Assembly (NCBI RefSeq): GCF_000720765.1
Contig: NZ_JODC01000009.1
Coordinates: forward strand, 186,001 to 250,000
Source: Streptomyces sp. NRRL S-646
GTDB taxonomy: Bacteria > Actinomycetota > Actinomycetes > Streptomycetales > Streptomycetaceae
DNA: 64,000 bases
Reading direction: 5' to 3'
Below the pieces are notes generated by a model. The model saw only the letters and a list, made by a program, of their open reading frames with translations, ran no database searches and had not been told where the DNA came from. The position numbers were made by a program, and so were the translations under genes. This document shows positions 53,646 through 64,000 of the stretch, piece by piece (the stretch's first letter is position 1; the number at the start of each line of letters is the position of its first letter).

Positions 53646-54725
53646 TCACAGCTCCTTGCGGAACCCTTCCGCCACCTTCAGGAAGATGTCGTTCGCCTCG
53701 GTCTCCCCGACCGTCACCCGCACACCCTCGCCCGGGAACGGCCGGACCACCACGCCGTGCTGCTCGCACGCCGACGCGAACGCGACCGTGCTCTCCCCCA
53801 GCCGCAGCCACACGAAGTTGGCCTGGGTCTCGGGCACCGTCCAGCCCTGCGCACGCAGCCCGTCGACCACGCGGTTGCGCTCACAGACCAGCGAGCCGAC
53901 CCGGCCCAGCAGTTCGTCCTCGGCCCGGAGCGAGGCGATGGCCGCCTCCTGCGCAAGCTGGCTCACGCCGAACGGCACCGCCGTCTTGCGCAGCGCCGCC
54001 GCCACCGGCTCATGGGCGATCGCGAAGCCGACCCGCAGGCCCGCCAGGCCGTACGCCTTGGAGAACGTGCGCAGCACGCAGACGTTCGGCCGCTCGCGGT
54101 ACAGCTCCACGCCGTCCGGTACCTCGCTGTCGCGGATGAACTCGCGGTACGCCTCGTCCAGCACGACCAGCACGTCGCCGGGCACCCGGTCGAGGAACCG
54201 CTCCAGCTCGGCGCGCCGTACCACCGTGCCGGTCGGATTGTTGGGGTTGCAGACGAAGACGAGGCGCGTCCGGTCGGTGATCGCATCCGCCATCGCGTCC
54301 AAGTCGTGCACATCGCCCGGGGTCAGCGGCACCTGCACCGAGGTCGCGCCGCTGATCTGCGTGATGATCGGGTACGCCTCGAAAGACCGCCAGGCGTAGA
54401 TGACCTCGTCACCAGGGCCACTGGTGGCCTGGATCAGCTGCTGGGCGACACCGACCGAACCCGTGCCGGTGGCCAGATGGGAGAGCGGGACGCCGAAGCG
54501 GTCCGACAGCTCGCTCATCAGGCCTGTACAGGCCATGTCCGGGTAGCGGTTGAAGGACGAGGCCGCGGCCGTCACCGTCTCCATCACACCGGGCAGCGGC
54601 GGATACGGGTTCTCGTTGGAGGACAGCTTGTAGGCCACCGGGCCCGCCGCCGCGGCAGGCTTGCCCGGCTTGTAGGTGGGGATACCCTCCAGCTCGGCGC
54701 GCAGCTTGGGGCTCGTCTCGCTCAC
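53646..54725 (-). CDS. hisC: Histidinol-phosphate aminotransferase-type enzyme
   Basis: 359 residues of fold-type I PLP enzymes: '[15 protein letters not shown]' at the N-terminus, '[13 protein letters not shown]', '[10 protein letters not shown]' and Schiff-base Lys in '[16 protein letters not shown]'. GTG 54725 has GAGGAGGA ~6 nt upstream. S. coelicolor has a second hisC-like gene at this location (SCO3944, by memory), separate from the his operon, so this copy may act on phenylalanine/tyrosine or another substrate; pheA is ~22 kb away. Confidence 0.9.
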   Translation of the reverse strand: MSETSPKLRAELEGIPTYKPGKPAAAAGPVAYKLSSNENPYPPLPGVMETVTAAASSFNRYPDMACTGLMSELSDRFGVPLSHLATGTGSVGVAQQLIQATSGPGDEVIYAWRSFEAYPIITQISGATSVQVPLTPGDVHDLDAMADAITDRTRLVFVCNPNNPTGTVVRRAELERFLDRVPGDVLVVLDEAYREFIRDSEVPDGVELYRERPNVCVLRTFSKAYGLAGLRVGFAIAHEPVAAALRKTAVPFGVSQLAQEAAIASLRAEDELLGRVGSLVCERNRVVDGLRAQGWTVPETQANFVWLRLGESTVAFASACEQHGVVVRPFPGEGVRVTVGETEANDIFLKVAEGFRKEL

Positions 54726-55125
54726 CGCAGTCCTCCTCATGACCACCACCGGCTTCCAATACTGCTCACCTTATGAGGATTCGGCGCCGCTGCGTACAGC
54801 TGAGGACAGACCTCATCCGTCACACGCACATCAGGGGCATCACCGCCCGTAGCAAGACGAACCGGGGGGCGCGGTCACATATATCTATGCGCCGGTGGCT
54901 CGCGCCCTGGCGCGCATCGCCCATCAAGGTGAGTTGAGACCTCTTCGAAACATCGGGGACTTGGCAGGCCCATGCGCGCCGACAAGTCACGTAGTTCCAT
55001 TGGATCGTTCAACTGACTTTGCTTCAAAGGCAGTTGACGGTATATGACCTTGCAGAAACGTGCCTGTCAACGCGTGCATATGCGTCCGCCCTACCCCACT
55101 CCATGAGCCCTACTATCGGCTCGCC
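54726..55125. promoter_or_regulatory. Divergent region with a strong inverted repeat
   Basis: 400 bp between hisC and the LacI-type gene. CAACTGACTTTG (55010-55021) and CAAAGGCAGTTG (55025-55036) pair at 11 of 12 positions around CTT. The repeat lies ~90 bp before the LacI-type start and its right arm runs into a TTGACG hexamer that could be a -35 element. Likely operator, perhaps autoregulatory. The part nearer hisC shows nothing clear. Confidence 0.5.
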
Positions 55126-56238
55126 ATGACAGCAGCAGGGAAGCACCAGGTGAGCCGCGCGGAAACCTCACGCCGAGGCAGCCGGCCGGGCCGGGCGGGC
55201 ATCAGAGACGTTGCCGCCGCCGCCGGAGTCTCCATCACGACCGTCTCCGATGCCCTCAACGGCAAGGGCCGGCTCCCGGACGCCACCCGGCGCCATGTCC
55301 GCGAGGTCGCCGACCGGCTGGGTTATCGCCCGTCGGCAGCGGCCCGAACCCTCCGTACCGGCAAGTCGGGCCTCATCGGCCTGACCGTGACGACCTACGG
55401 GGATGAACCTTTCACCTTCACCGAGTTCGCGTACTTCGCCGAGATGGCGCGCGCCGCCACCTCGGCCGCGCTCGCCCGCGGTTACGCCCTGGTCATCCTG
55501 CCCGCGACCTCCCGCCACGACGTGTGGTCGAACGTCGCGCTGGACGGCACAGTCGTCATCGACCCCTCCGACCAGGACCCGGTGGTCAGCGAACTGGTCC
55601 GGCAGGGCCTGCCCGTCGTCTCCGACGGCCGCCCGGCCGGCTCGCTGCCGGTCACCGCATGGGTCGACAACGACCACGAAGCCGCCGTACTCGGCATCCT
55701 CGACCACCTGGCCGATGCCGGCGCACGCCGCATCGGACTGCTGACGGGGACCTCGACCGACACGTACACCCACCTGTCGACCACGGCGTATCTGCGCTGG
55801 TGCGAACGTGTCGGACAGGACCCCGTGTACGAGGCCTACCCGGCGCACGACCCGTGCGCGGGCGCCGTCGCCGCCGACCGGCTGCTCGCCCGGCCCGACC
55901 GGCCCGACGCCGTCTACGGCCTGTTCGACCCGAACGGCACCGACCTGCTCGCCGCGGCCCGCCGCTACGGCCTGCGGGTACCGGACGACCTGCTTCTGGT
56001 CTGCTGCAGCGAATCCACCGTGTACGCCAACACCGAACCGCCCATCACCACACTCTCACTGAAGCCGCGCCGCATCGGCACGGCCGTGGTGCAGCTCCTC
56101 ATCGACGCGATCGAGGGGGTCGAATCGGACCAACCGGTCGAGCAGGTGATACCGACGGAGCTGATCGTGCGTACCTCGTCCCAGCGACGTCCGCCGCGTA
56201 CGACGGTCAGCGCGCCGCGCTCGCCCGAAGAGGAGTAG
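55126..56238 (+). CDS. LacI-family transcriptional regulator
   Basis: 370 residues. After a basic, disordered N-terminus the HTH is 'GIRDVAAAAGVSITTVSDALNGKGRLPDATR', followed by the hinge 'GYRPSAAARTL' and a periplasmic-binding-type ligand domain ('SGLIGLTVTTYGDEP', 'AVYGLFDPNGTDLLAAARRYGLRVPDD'). It should bind a sugar or related effector. No transporter or glycosidase operon is adjacent, so targets are unknown; the inverted repeat upstream may be its own site. Confidence 0.93.
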   Translation: MTAAGKHQVSRAETSRRGSRPGRAGIRDVAAAAGVSITTVSDALNGKGRLPDATRRHVREVADRLGYRPSAAARTLRTGKSGLIGLTVTTYGDEPFTFTEFAYFAEMARAATSAALARGYALVILPATSRHDVWSNVALDGTVVIDPSDQDPVVSELVRQGLPVVSDGRPAGSLPVTAWVDNDHEAAVLGILDHLADAGARRIGLLTGTSTDTYTHLSTTAYLRWCERVGQDPVYEAYPAHDPCAGAVAADRLLARPDRPDAVYGLFDPNGTDLLAAARRYGLRVPDDLLLVCCSESTVYANTEPPITTLSLKPRRIGTAVVQLLIDAIEGVESDQPVEQVIPTELIVRTSSQRRPPRTTVSAPRSPEEE

Positions 56239-56439
56239 AACAGAGGCCGTTAGCAGGCGGTCGAAGCCCTGCCCAATCGGGGCGAAAGCCGCGGTGAACT
56301 GGACTCTTCCTCCGATTCACCACCCCTGGGTCATCACATGGCGCGATCGGCATTCCTATGATGGGCCCACGACACCGCGGGCCGCTGCGACCAGGCAGTC
56401 CGAAGCGGTGCAGATGCGGCGCGATGGTGGAGGGGTCTG

Positions 56440-57522
56440 ATGACTCAGGGGGCCGGTCAGGGACCCGAGACGGAGCGGACGGCGACGTTGCGCGACTTCC
56501 GGGTACCGGCGTATGTCCACGAGACCGGTCCGTACGGCCACAGCACACACCCCGGCGACGTCGCCAGACCCGTCGAGGAGCCGGCCGACCACCCGGAGGG
56601 GTACACCCCGACACAGCGCGACCTGCCGGTCATCAACCGCGGTGACACGCTTCAGGTGTCCGTCGACCCCGCATCCCTCCCCGTCCCGCAGCAGACCGAC
56701 GGCGCGGGCCCGCTGTACGTCGTCGGTGATGTGCACGGCTATCTCGACGAGTTGCTGGCCGCCCTCCAGGAGCAGGGCCTCATCGACGCCGCGGGGAACT
56801 GGTGCGCGGGCACCTCCCGGCTCTGGTTCCTCGGCGACTTCACGGACCGCGGCCCGGACGGCATCGGCGTCATCGACCTCGTGATGCGCCTGTCCGCGGA
56901 GGCGGCCGCGGCCGGCGGCTACTGCAAGGCGCTCATGGGCAACCACGAACTGCTGCTGCTGGGCGCCAAGCGGTTCGGCGACACCCCCGTCAACTCCGGT
57001 GCGGGCACCGCCACCTTCCAGGCGGCCTGGCTGCTCAACGGCGGCCAGAAGACCGACATGGACCGCCTCCAGGACCATCACCTCCAGTGGATGGCCCGCC
57101 TCGACGCGATCGAGGAGGTCGACGGCTATCTGCTGGTCCATTCGGACACCACCGCCTACCTCGACTACGGCGACTCGATCGAGGCCGTCAACGACACCGT
57201 CCGCGAAACGCTCACGCGCAACGACGCGGACGAGTGCTGGGATCTGTTCCGCAAGTTCACCAAGCGCTTCTCCTTCCGCGACGAGGGCGGTGCAGACGCC
57301 GTACGGTCCCTGCTGGATACGTACGGCGGCACGCGGATTGTTCACGGTCACAGCCCCATTCCGTATCTGCTGGGCGAGGTCGGCTCGGAGGAGGGCGAGG
57401 ACAGCGCCGGGCCCGTGGTCGAAGGACCGCACGTCTACGCCGAGGGCCTCGCCATCGCGATGGACGGCGGAGTGACCATGGCCGGAAAGCTGCTGGTCCA
57501 GCAACTGCCGCTGGATATCTGA
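56440..57522 (+). CDS. Calcineurin-like metallophosphoesterase
   Basis: 360 residues. After ~85 disordered residues come the metal motifs 'YVVGDVHGYLDEL' (GDxHG), 'WFLGDFTDRGPDG' (GDxxDRG), 'ALMGNHELLLLG' (GNHE) and 'TRIVHGHSPIPYL' (HGH). The class includes Ser/Thr protein phosphatases and ApaH-like nucleotide hydrolases; this one is nearer the protein-phosphatase/ApaH branch. GGAGGGG precedes ATG 56440 closely. Separate transcription unit. Confidence 0.93.
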   Translation: MTQGAGQGPETERTATLRDFRVPAYVHETGPYGHSTHPGDVARPVEEPADHPEGYTPTQRDLPVINRGDTLQVSVDPASLPVPQQTDGAGPLYVVGDVHGYLDELLAALQEQGLIDAAGNWCAGTSRLWFLGDFTDRGPDGIGVIDLVMRLSAEAAAAGGYCKALMGNHELLLLGAKRFGDTPVNSGAGTATFQAAWLLNGGQKTDMDRLQDHHLQWMARLDAIEEVDGYLLVHSDTTAYLDYGDSIEAVNDTVRETLTRNDADECWDLFRKFTKRFSFRDEGGADAVRSLLDTYGGTRIVHGHSPIPYLLGEVGSEEGEDSAGPVVEGPHVYAEGLAIAMDGGVTMAGKLLVQQLPLDI

Positions 57523-57715
57523 ACGTTCACAGGGCAGGCGTCCCCCCATGGAGGAATCGCGATAAACGGCGCAGGCCAGGGCCCAATTTCTTCAAACCCC
57601 CTGTCACCGTGTGCCTTCGCCGCTCTACCATCGGCTTATCCGTAGCAGGCTCCCCTCCGTTTCTGCCCGACGGCTCGTTGGCATGCGAGCCCCAAGCCCT
57701 ACGGAGCATCGGGGG

Positions 57716-58585
57716 ATGCACATGAACAGCGTTCCGCAGCACCTGCTGAGCGAGGACCGCCAGGAGTACGAGCGGGTCCTCGATGAGGCGCTGCGCTCCG
57801 CCCCAAACCGCCCGGAACTGGCCGCTGTCGGCAAGCGGCTCAACCCCGAACAGCTGCGCACGATGGCGCTCAACGCCACCGCACTCATCACGGTGGCCGC
57901 GGCGGCCGAGTACCAGCACTACGTGAAGGTCCGCGAGGAACTGCGCCAGCCGGCGCCGTCCACCCCGCCGTCCACCCGTGAATCCGGCTCTGCGGAGCCG
58001 GGCGCGGCGGCGGTGGGGCTCGCCACCACCCTCGGCGAGGCCGCCGAGCCGGCCGGCGCGGGCGCCGTCGCCGTCGCCGCCGTCCTCACCCCCGTCCTCG
58101 CCGGAACAGCTGCGGTGATCTTCCTGCTCGTCGGATACATCATCAGGTCGCTTGAGCCCAAACAGGTGTTCGGCAAAACCATGATCACCGCCGGTTGGGT
58201 GTTCGGTGCCATGACCGCGGCCGCGATCCTCGTCGCCGCTGTCGGGCTGCTGCTCACCGCCCTGCGCAACCAGCCCTCGCTCGAGTCCGGACCGTACGGC
58301 GAACTGAGCGGGGAGGTGGCCCTGGCCAGGGAAGCCTGGCGAGAAGCGCTCCTGGAGCGCGGCATCATGCCGTTCCTCCGGGAGGCACTCGCCGACCCCG
58401 GCACCGCCGCGGCGCTGCACCGCGCCACTCCGCCGACGCCGACCAGTCGCATGCCTCACCTCGGCTACGACCGGCCGGGCTTCAGCAGCCCGGACGACGG
58501 CTCGGCCCCCGGCTCACGCCCGAGCTTCACCAGCCCGGACTACACCAGCCCGGACTTCGGAGGCCCGGAACACCAGCCGGAGTAA
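57716..58585 (+). CDS. Membrane protein, hypothetical
   Basis: 289 residues with three apparent membrane helices (near 115-135 and 140-160 of the hydrophobic block 'AVAVAAVLTPVLAGTAAVIFLLVGYII', then 'TMITAGWVFGAMTAAAILVAAVGLLL'). The C-terminal tail repeats an SPD motif ('FTSPDYTSPDFGGPE'). The N-terminal ~90 residues are soluble and helical. ATG 57716 and 57722 are both near a GGGGG run; the former is listed. No family recognised. Followed by a two-way hairpin and convergent thiC. Confidence 0.72.
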   Translation: MHMNSVPQHLLSEDRQEYERVLDEALRSAPNRPELAAVGKRLNPEQLRTMALNATALITVAAAAEYQHYVKVREELRQPAPSTPPSTRESGSAEPGAAAVGLATTLGEAAEPAGAGAVAVAAVLTPVLAGTAAVIFLLVGYIIRSLEPKQVFGKTMITAGWVFGAMTAAAILVAAVGLLLTALRNQPSLESGPYGELSGEVALAREAWREALLERGIMPFLREALADPGTAAALHRATPPTPTSRMPHLGYDRPGFSSPDDGSAPGSRPSFTSPDYTSPDFGGPEHQPE

Positions 58586-58589
58586 CCGT

Positions 58590-58648
58590 CGGCTTGCGCC
58601 CCCCGCATCAGAAAGGCCCGTCAGGGCCCGCAGGGGGAGCGCAAGCCG
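58590..58648. terminator. Bidirectional terminator between membrane protein gene and thiC
   Basis: CGGCTTGCGC (58590-58599) and GCGCAAGCCG (58639-58648) enclose C-run/G-run arms and an inner hairpin GGCCC-GTCA-GGGCC (58615-58628). Read from the thiC side the inner hairpin is followed by TTTCT. Suitable for both convergent transcripts. Confidence 0.7.
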
Positions 58649-58742
58649 AACACCGATCCCGCGACGGCTCCGCCCTACGGCAACTCACGCCGAAGAGCGG
58701 GACCGTCTTCCCCGTCGAAGGAGCCACTCACACCGGCATACG

Positions 58743-60722
<1,980 letters not shown>

Positions 60723-60798
60723 CAAAGGTGCCTCCACGCTAGCGTCAATTCGGGCGCGCTGAACAGAGGGCCCCTGTCGTTCTTGCGATGATCGGGCG

Positions 60799-62283
60799 GT
60801 GACCACGACACATCAGCCCCCGTACCCCCCTCCGGAGCCGCCCCACGGGCACGGCTCCGGGGACGGCAGCGGCCGTGGTTCCGGGGCCGGGCACCACCAC
60901 GGGCCGGGAGCCGGCGCCGGGCACGGTGACGAGTCCGGCGGCGGGCACGGGCCAGGGCACGGCCATGGCTCCGGCGGCGGGCACGGTCACTCGCACAGCC
61001 ACGGTCCGGCGGCCCCCGTCTCCAAGCACCTGCGCAAGGTCATCGCCGCCATCCTCATCCCCTTCACCGCGGCCGTGCTGGTCGGCCTCGTGGTGTTGTG
61101 GCCCGGCGGCGCCCCGGCGCACAAGCGCTCCGGGGTGGGCTTCGACCGGCAGACCCAGCAGGCGACCGTCACCAAGGTCGTGAGCGTGAGCTGCAAGTCG
61201 GTGAACGCCTCGGGCGAGACCCCGACAGGGGACACCTCCACCGCCGAGGGGTCCTCCGCCCAGCAGCAGGCGAGCGGCACCTGCAAGAAGGCGACGATCC
61301 GCGTCGACACCGGCAAGGACAAGGGCCGTACTTTCACGGAGATCGTGCAGCCGGACCAGTCGCGGCAACTGCACGAGGGCGAGAAGGTCGTGGCCGCCTA
61401 CGAGCCCTCCGCGCCGAAGGACCTGCAGTACTCGGTCGCCGATGTGAATCGCCGCTTCCCCATGGCGCTGCTGGCCGGCATCTTCGCGCTCGCCGTGGTG
61501 ATCGTGGGCCGGATGCGTGGCCTGATGGCCCTGATCGCGCTGGCCGTCAGCTTCATGGTGCTGACCTTCTTCATCCTGCCCGCGATTCTGCAGGGCTCGA
61601 ATCCGCTGCTCGTGGCGGTGATCGGGTCGAGCGCCATCATGCTGATCGCGCTCTACATGTGCCATGGGCTGTCGGCCCGTACGTCCGTGGCGGTGCTGGG
61701 CACGCTGCTCTCGCTCGTGCTGATCGGTCTGCTCGGCTCCGAGTTCATCGACTGGGCCGCACTGACCGGCAATACGGACGACAACACCGGTCTGATCCAT
61801 GGCCTGTATCCGTCGATCGACATGAGCGGACTGCTGCTCGCGGGCGTCATCATCGGTTCGCTCGGTGTCCTCGACGACGTGACGGTCACCCAGACGTCGG
61901 CGGTCTGGGAGTTGCACGAGGCGAATCCGTCGATGGGCTGGCGGGGGCTGTACCGGGCGGGCATCCGCATCGGCCGCGACCACATCGCATCCGTCGTCAA
62001 CACCCTCGTCCTCGCCTACGCGGGCGCCGCGCTGCCCTTGCTGCTGCTCTTCTCCATCGCGCAGAGCAGTGTGGGGACGGTCGCCAACAGCGAGCTGGTG
62101 GCGGAGGAGATCGTACGGACGCTGGTGGGCTCGATCGGTCTGGTCGCCTCGGTGCCGGTCACGACGCTGCTCGCGGCCCTGGTGGTCGCGGCCGACCGTC
62201 CCGGCCCGGAGCCGGCGGCGGGAACGGCGGGCGCAGCGCCCGCTGCGGCGCGTACGGGGCGGGGCCGACGGCGCAAGCGGTGA
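60799..62283 (+). CDS. YibE/F-family membrane protein with His/Gly-rich N-terminus
   Basis: 494 residues. The first ~75 residues are Gly/His/Pro-rich ('GGGHGHSHSHGP'), likely metal-binding or disordered. One helix (82-102) and an extracytoplasmic domain follow, then about seven helices of the YibE/F family (from ~225), including 'LGVLDDVTVTQTSAVWEL' and a basic tail. The family may export a solute; the substrate is unknown. GTG 60799 lies in the thiC divergent region without a good ribosome site. From memory this is SCO3927's position. Confidence 0.88.
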   Translation: MTTTHQPPYPPPEPPHGHGSGDGSGRGSGAGHHHGPGAGAGHGDESGGGHGPGHGHGSGGGHGHSHSHGPAAPVSKHLRKVIAAILIPFTAAVLVGLVVLWPGGAPAHKRSGVGFDRQTQQATVTKVVSVSCKSVNASGETPTGDTSTAEGSSAQQQASGTCKKATIRVDTGKDKGRTFTEIVQPDQSRQLHEGEKVVAAYEPSAPKDLQYSVADVNRRFPMALLAGIFALAVVIVGRMRGLMALIALAVSFMVLTFFILPAILQGSNPLLVAVIGSSAIMLIALYMCHGLSARTSVAVLGTLLSLVLIGLLGSEFIDWAALTGNTDDNTGLIHGLYPSIDMSGLLLAGVIIGSLGVLDDVTVTQTSAVWELHEANPSMGWRGLYRAGIRIGRDHIASVVNTLVLAYAGAALPLLLLFSIAQSSVGTVANSELVAEEIVRTLVGSIGLVASVPVTTLLAALVVAADRPGPEPAAGTAGAAPAAARTGRGRRRKR

Positions 62284-62418
62284 GGCGAGGGCCACTCCGG
62301 CACGAGTGAACCGACTCTTCGGGCAGTTCGGGGTCCAGCCGCCCCGCGCATGGAGAAGCGTTACTGCGCCCTCCGCATCCCACGCAGAAGCGTTCCGGCC
62401 GATCCGCGCTGTCCCGTC

Positions 62419-62826
62419 TCAGCCCGCGCTCTGCTCCTCCGCCAGGATGCGGTCCAGGGCCTCGTCGAGGTGGGCGTCGAAGTCGGCGAGAGAGCCCTCC
62501 TGACCGAGTGGCACCAGCTTGTCGGTGCGGTCGAGGAACGCGATGAGTGACGCCGTGGACGCACGGAACAGTGCCTGGTCGCGGCCGACCTGAAGCCGGA
62601 TCAGGACCTCGGCCAGGGAGTCCGCTTCGGCGGGTGAGACGCGCACATCTCCTTCCCCGCACGGCCGACACACCCCGTCGATCAGCAGCTCACGACCGAA
62701 CGCCCAGGTCACCGGCGCATCGCCGGGCAGGTGGAAGGTCAGCCTCACGGCATAGGGATCACAGCTCTCGTAGCGCAGCTCCACCGGGATGCGGAAGGAG
62801 AGCTCCTCGGACACGAGAAAGCTCAT
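62419..62826 (-). CDS. ssgA: SsgA, sporulation-specific cell-division activator
   Basis: 135 residues starting 'MSFLVSEELSFRIPVELRYE', with the family segment 'FHLPGDAPVTWAFGRELL' and 'FLDRTDKLVPLGQE'. The founding SALP protein of Streptomyces, about 136 residues, localises SsgB and FtsZ for septation in aerial hyphae. ATG 62826 has AGAGG at ~5 nt; starts at 62829 or 62856 ('MRESVQAEVM') are possible. Next to its activator gene ssgR, same orientation, 128 bp apart. Confidence 0.95.
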   Translation of the reverse strand: MSFLVSEELSFRIPVELRYESCDPYAVRLTFHLPGDAPVTWAFGRELLIDGVCRPCGEGDVRVSPAEADSLAEVLIRLQVGRDQALFRASTASLIAFLDRTDKLVPLGQEGSLADFDAHLDEALDRILAEEQSAG

Positions 62827-62954
62827 CATGACCTCTGCCTGTACGGACTCGCGCATCGCCTACCCCGTCATGTGAAGCCGACCGGCTGGGAGTGATCCCC
62901 TGACACTGGTGGAATCTTGCTGAACGTACACGACAGATCACAAGGAGTGAGTTT

Positions 62955-63890
62955 TCAGATACTGATAGAGATCGCGAGTGACCCCATCAGCCGTCCGATC
63001 TCGCTCTGCAGTTTCCGGGTCGCGGCCATCAGCCGGTCGGCCTGATGAGAGGGCAGAGAAATGGCCATCGTCGCGGCCGTCGTGCCCACAGTGATCGGAA
63101 TCGCGGCGCAGACCGTCCCCAGCGCGTACTCCTGCCGCTCCGTCACCGGCTCCATCCGCCGTGTTCGCTCGAGCCGCCGCAGCAGGGTGTGGTTGTCACG
63201 CACGGTGTACGGCGTGATGGACTGCACGGGGTAACGGTCGAGGTGGTCGCGGCGGGCCGCATCGTCCAGCTGGGAGAGCAGGCACTGGCCGATCGCATGC
63301 GCGTGTGCGGTCTCGCGGAAGTCGGCCCACTCCTCGACGGCCGGATTGCCCGGAGTGTCGGAGACGCACAGGACCTCGATCTCGCCGTCGCGGTACACGG
63401 CGTAGTACACGGGCACGCCGATCGCGTCCCGCCAGCCGGCGAGTGCGTCGACGATCGTGCTGCGACGTTTCTGCTGGGCTCCGCTGCTGCTCAGTCGCAC
63501 CGCCGCGTCGCCGAGGAAGAACAGGCCCTTGTCCCGGCGCAGATAGCCCTCGTGGACGAGGGTGCGCAGCAGGTGGTACGCCGTCGGGAGCGCCAGGCCG
63601 GTCTCGCGCGCCAGCTGTTTGGCGGGAGCTCCGTGCTCGTGCCCGGCGACGCATTCCAGCAGGCGCATCGCGCGCTGGACGGATCCGATGAGGGTCGCGG
63701 ACTGCGGCTGCGCCGGAGCGGCTTCCGGGGACGGCTGCAGCGGTGGTGCCGTCGGGCGCGACGGTGCTGCTGGTGCCGTCACGCGTTCCTGCGTCGAGGG
63801 ACCTGGCTGTTCGGGGGGCCTGATGCGGCGTCCCGGGGCCGGTGTGGGGGGTACGTGGGGGTCTGTGGACGCGGTGTCTACCGTGGCCAA
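62955..63890 (-). CDS. ssgR: SsgR, IclR-family activator of ssgA
   Basis: 311 residues from TTG 63890, which has GGGAG at 6-nt spacing. The first ~68 residues are Pro/Ala-rich; the IclR winged HTH follows ('SVQRAMRLLECVAGHEHG', 'ETGLALPTAYHLLRTLVHEG'), then the effector domain. S. coelicolor SsgR is ~241 residues, about the length from residue 70, so the N-terminal extension is either real here or the true start is further in. SsgR directly activates ssgA. The ~110 bp to the window end should hold its promoter. Confidence 0.92.
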   Translation of the reverse strand: MATVDTASTDPHVPPTPAPGRRIRPPEQPGPSTQERVTAPAAPSRPTAPPLQPSPEAAPAQPQSATLIGSVQRAMRLLECVAGHEHGAPAKQLARETGLALPTAYHLLRTLVHEGYLRRDKGLFFLGDAAVRLSSSGAQQKRRSTIVDALAGWRDAIGVPVYYAVYRDGEIEVLCVSDTPGNPAVEEWADFRETAHAHAIGQCLLSQLDDAARRDHLDRYPVQSITPYTVRDNHTLLRRLERTRRMEPVTERQEYALGTVCAAIPITVGTTAATMAISLPSHQADRLMAATRKLQSEIGRLMGSLAISISI

Positions 63891-64000
63891 GGGTCACTCC
63901 CGAAGCGCGAGGGGGCTGCCCGTGCTGTGGGGAACACGGGAGGGGGTGTACGCCGCTCGCGGGGTCGCCCCCGCGTCGAATTCCGGACTCTAATGGCCAG

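Overview
The window is chromosomal DNA from a Streptomyces. The evidence is very high G+C with strong third-position bias, frequent GTG starts, and Streptomyces-specific genes (ssgA, ssgR, nepA, dtpA, a cydA/cydB/cydCD set with a Rex operator). From memory, the gene order follows S. coelicolor in reverse, from about SCO4009 at the left end to SCO3925 (ssgR) at the right end. On that map oriC lies beyond the right end. Five parS-type sites and several DnaA-box groups in the window fit an origin-proximal position. No insertion sequence, prophage, CRISPR array or biosynthetic gene cluster was seen.

Layout. 1-3.3 kb: end of a large signalling protein with receiver-like domains, then a divergent TetR/MFS efflux pair sharing two palindromic operators. 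3.7-8.7 kb: acyl-CoA ligase, SigE-type ECF sigma factor, and a translationally coupled trio resembling mycobacterial ChsH2-ChsH1-Ltp2 (steroid side-chain hydratase and aldolase). 8.9-11.2 kb: spore-wall protein gene nepA, a Prim-Pol protein, a conserved hypothetical and tRNA-Ser(TGA). 11.3-17.2 kb: HtrA-type protease, glycerophosphodiesterase, an HATPase anti-sigma-type kinase, a SEC-C protein, a secreted protein and a degenerate Prim-Pol-like protein. 17.7-24.7 kb: GAF-PP2C phosphatase, aminopeptidase P, MocR regulator, orphan MdcB/CitG-like enzyme, secreted intradiol dioxygenase, second HATPase kinase. 24.9-31.2 kb: an extracellular copper-trafficking cluster (Met/His-rich membrane protein, YcnI, Sco, ECuC, CopC-CopD fusion, DtpA). 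31.3-34.9 kb: pheA, serS and a HAD phosphatase, with four DnaA boxes ahead of serS. 35.3-39.1 kb: small hypothetical and two ABC ATPase/permease pairs. 39.3-45.7 kb: M24 protein, hydrolase-SDR fusion, MerR regulator, RNA 2'-phosphotransferase, LLM oxidoreductase, second HAD phosphatase. 45.7-54.7 kb: M23 peptidase, cytochrome bd genes (cydA-cydB-cydCD), cyclophilin-like protein, hisC. 55.1-63.9 kb: LacI regulator, metallophosphatase, membrane protein, thiC behind a TPP riboswitch, YibE/F membrane protein, and the sporulation pair ssgA/ssgR.

How the genes work together. Four themes recur: copper delivery to cuprous enzymes and radical-copper maturation outside the cell (sco, ecuC, copCD, dtpA); redox-controlled respiration (Rex-cydA/cydB/cydCD); sporulation (nepA, ssgA, ssgR, and perhaps the HATPase and PP2C proteins); and chromosome biology written into the DNA itself. 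The most unusual observation is a parS site inside the enlarged P3 arm of the thiC TPP riboswitch, where it forms one side of a long RNA stem. A pair of parS sites also straddles the start of cydCD. Other parS sites sit inside coding sequence and use codons that are rare in this genome.
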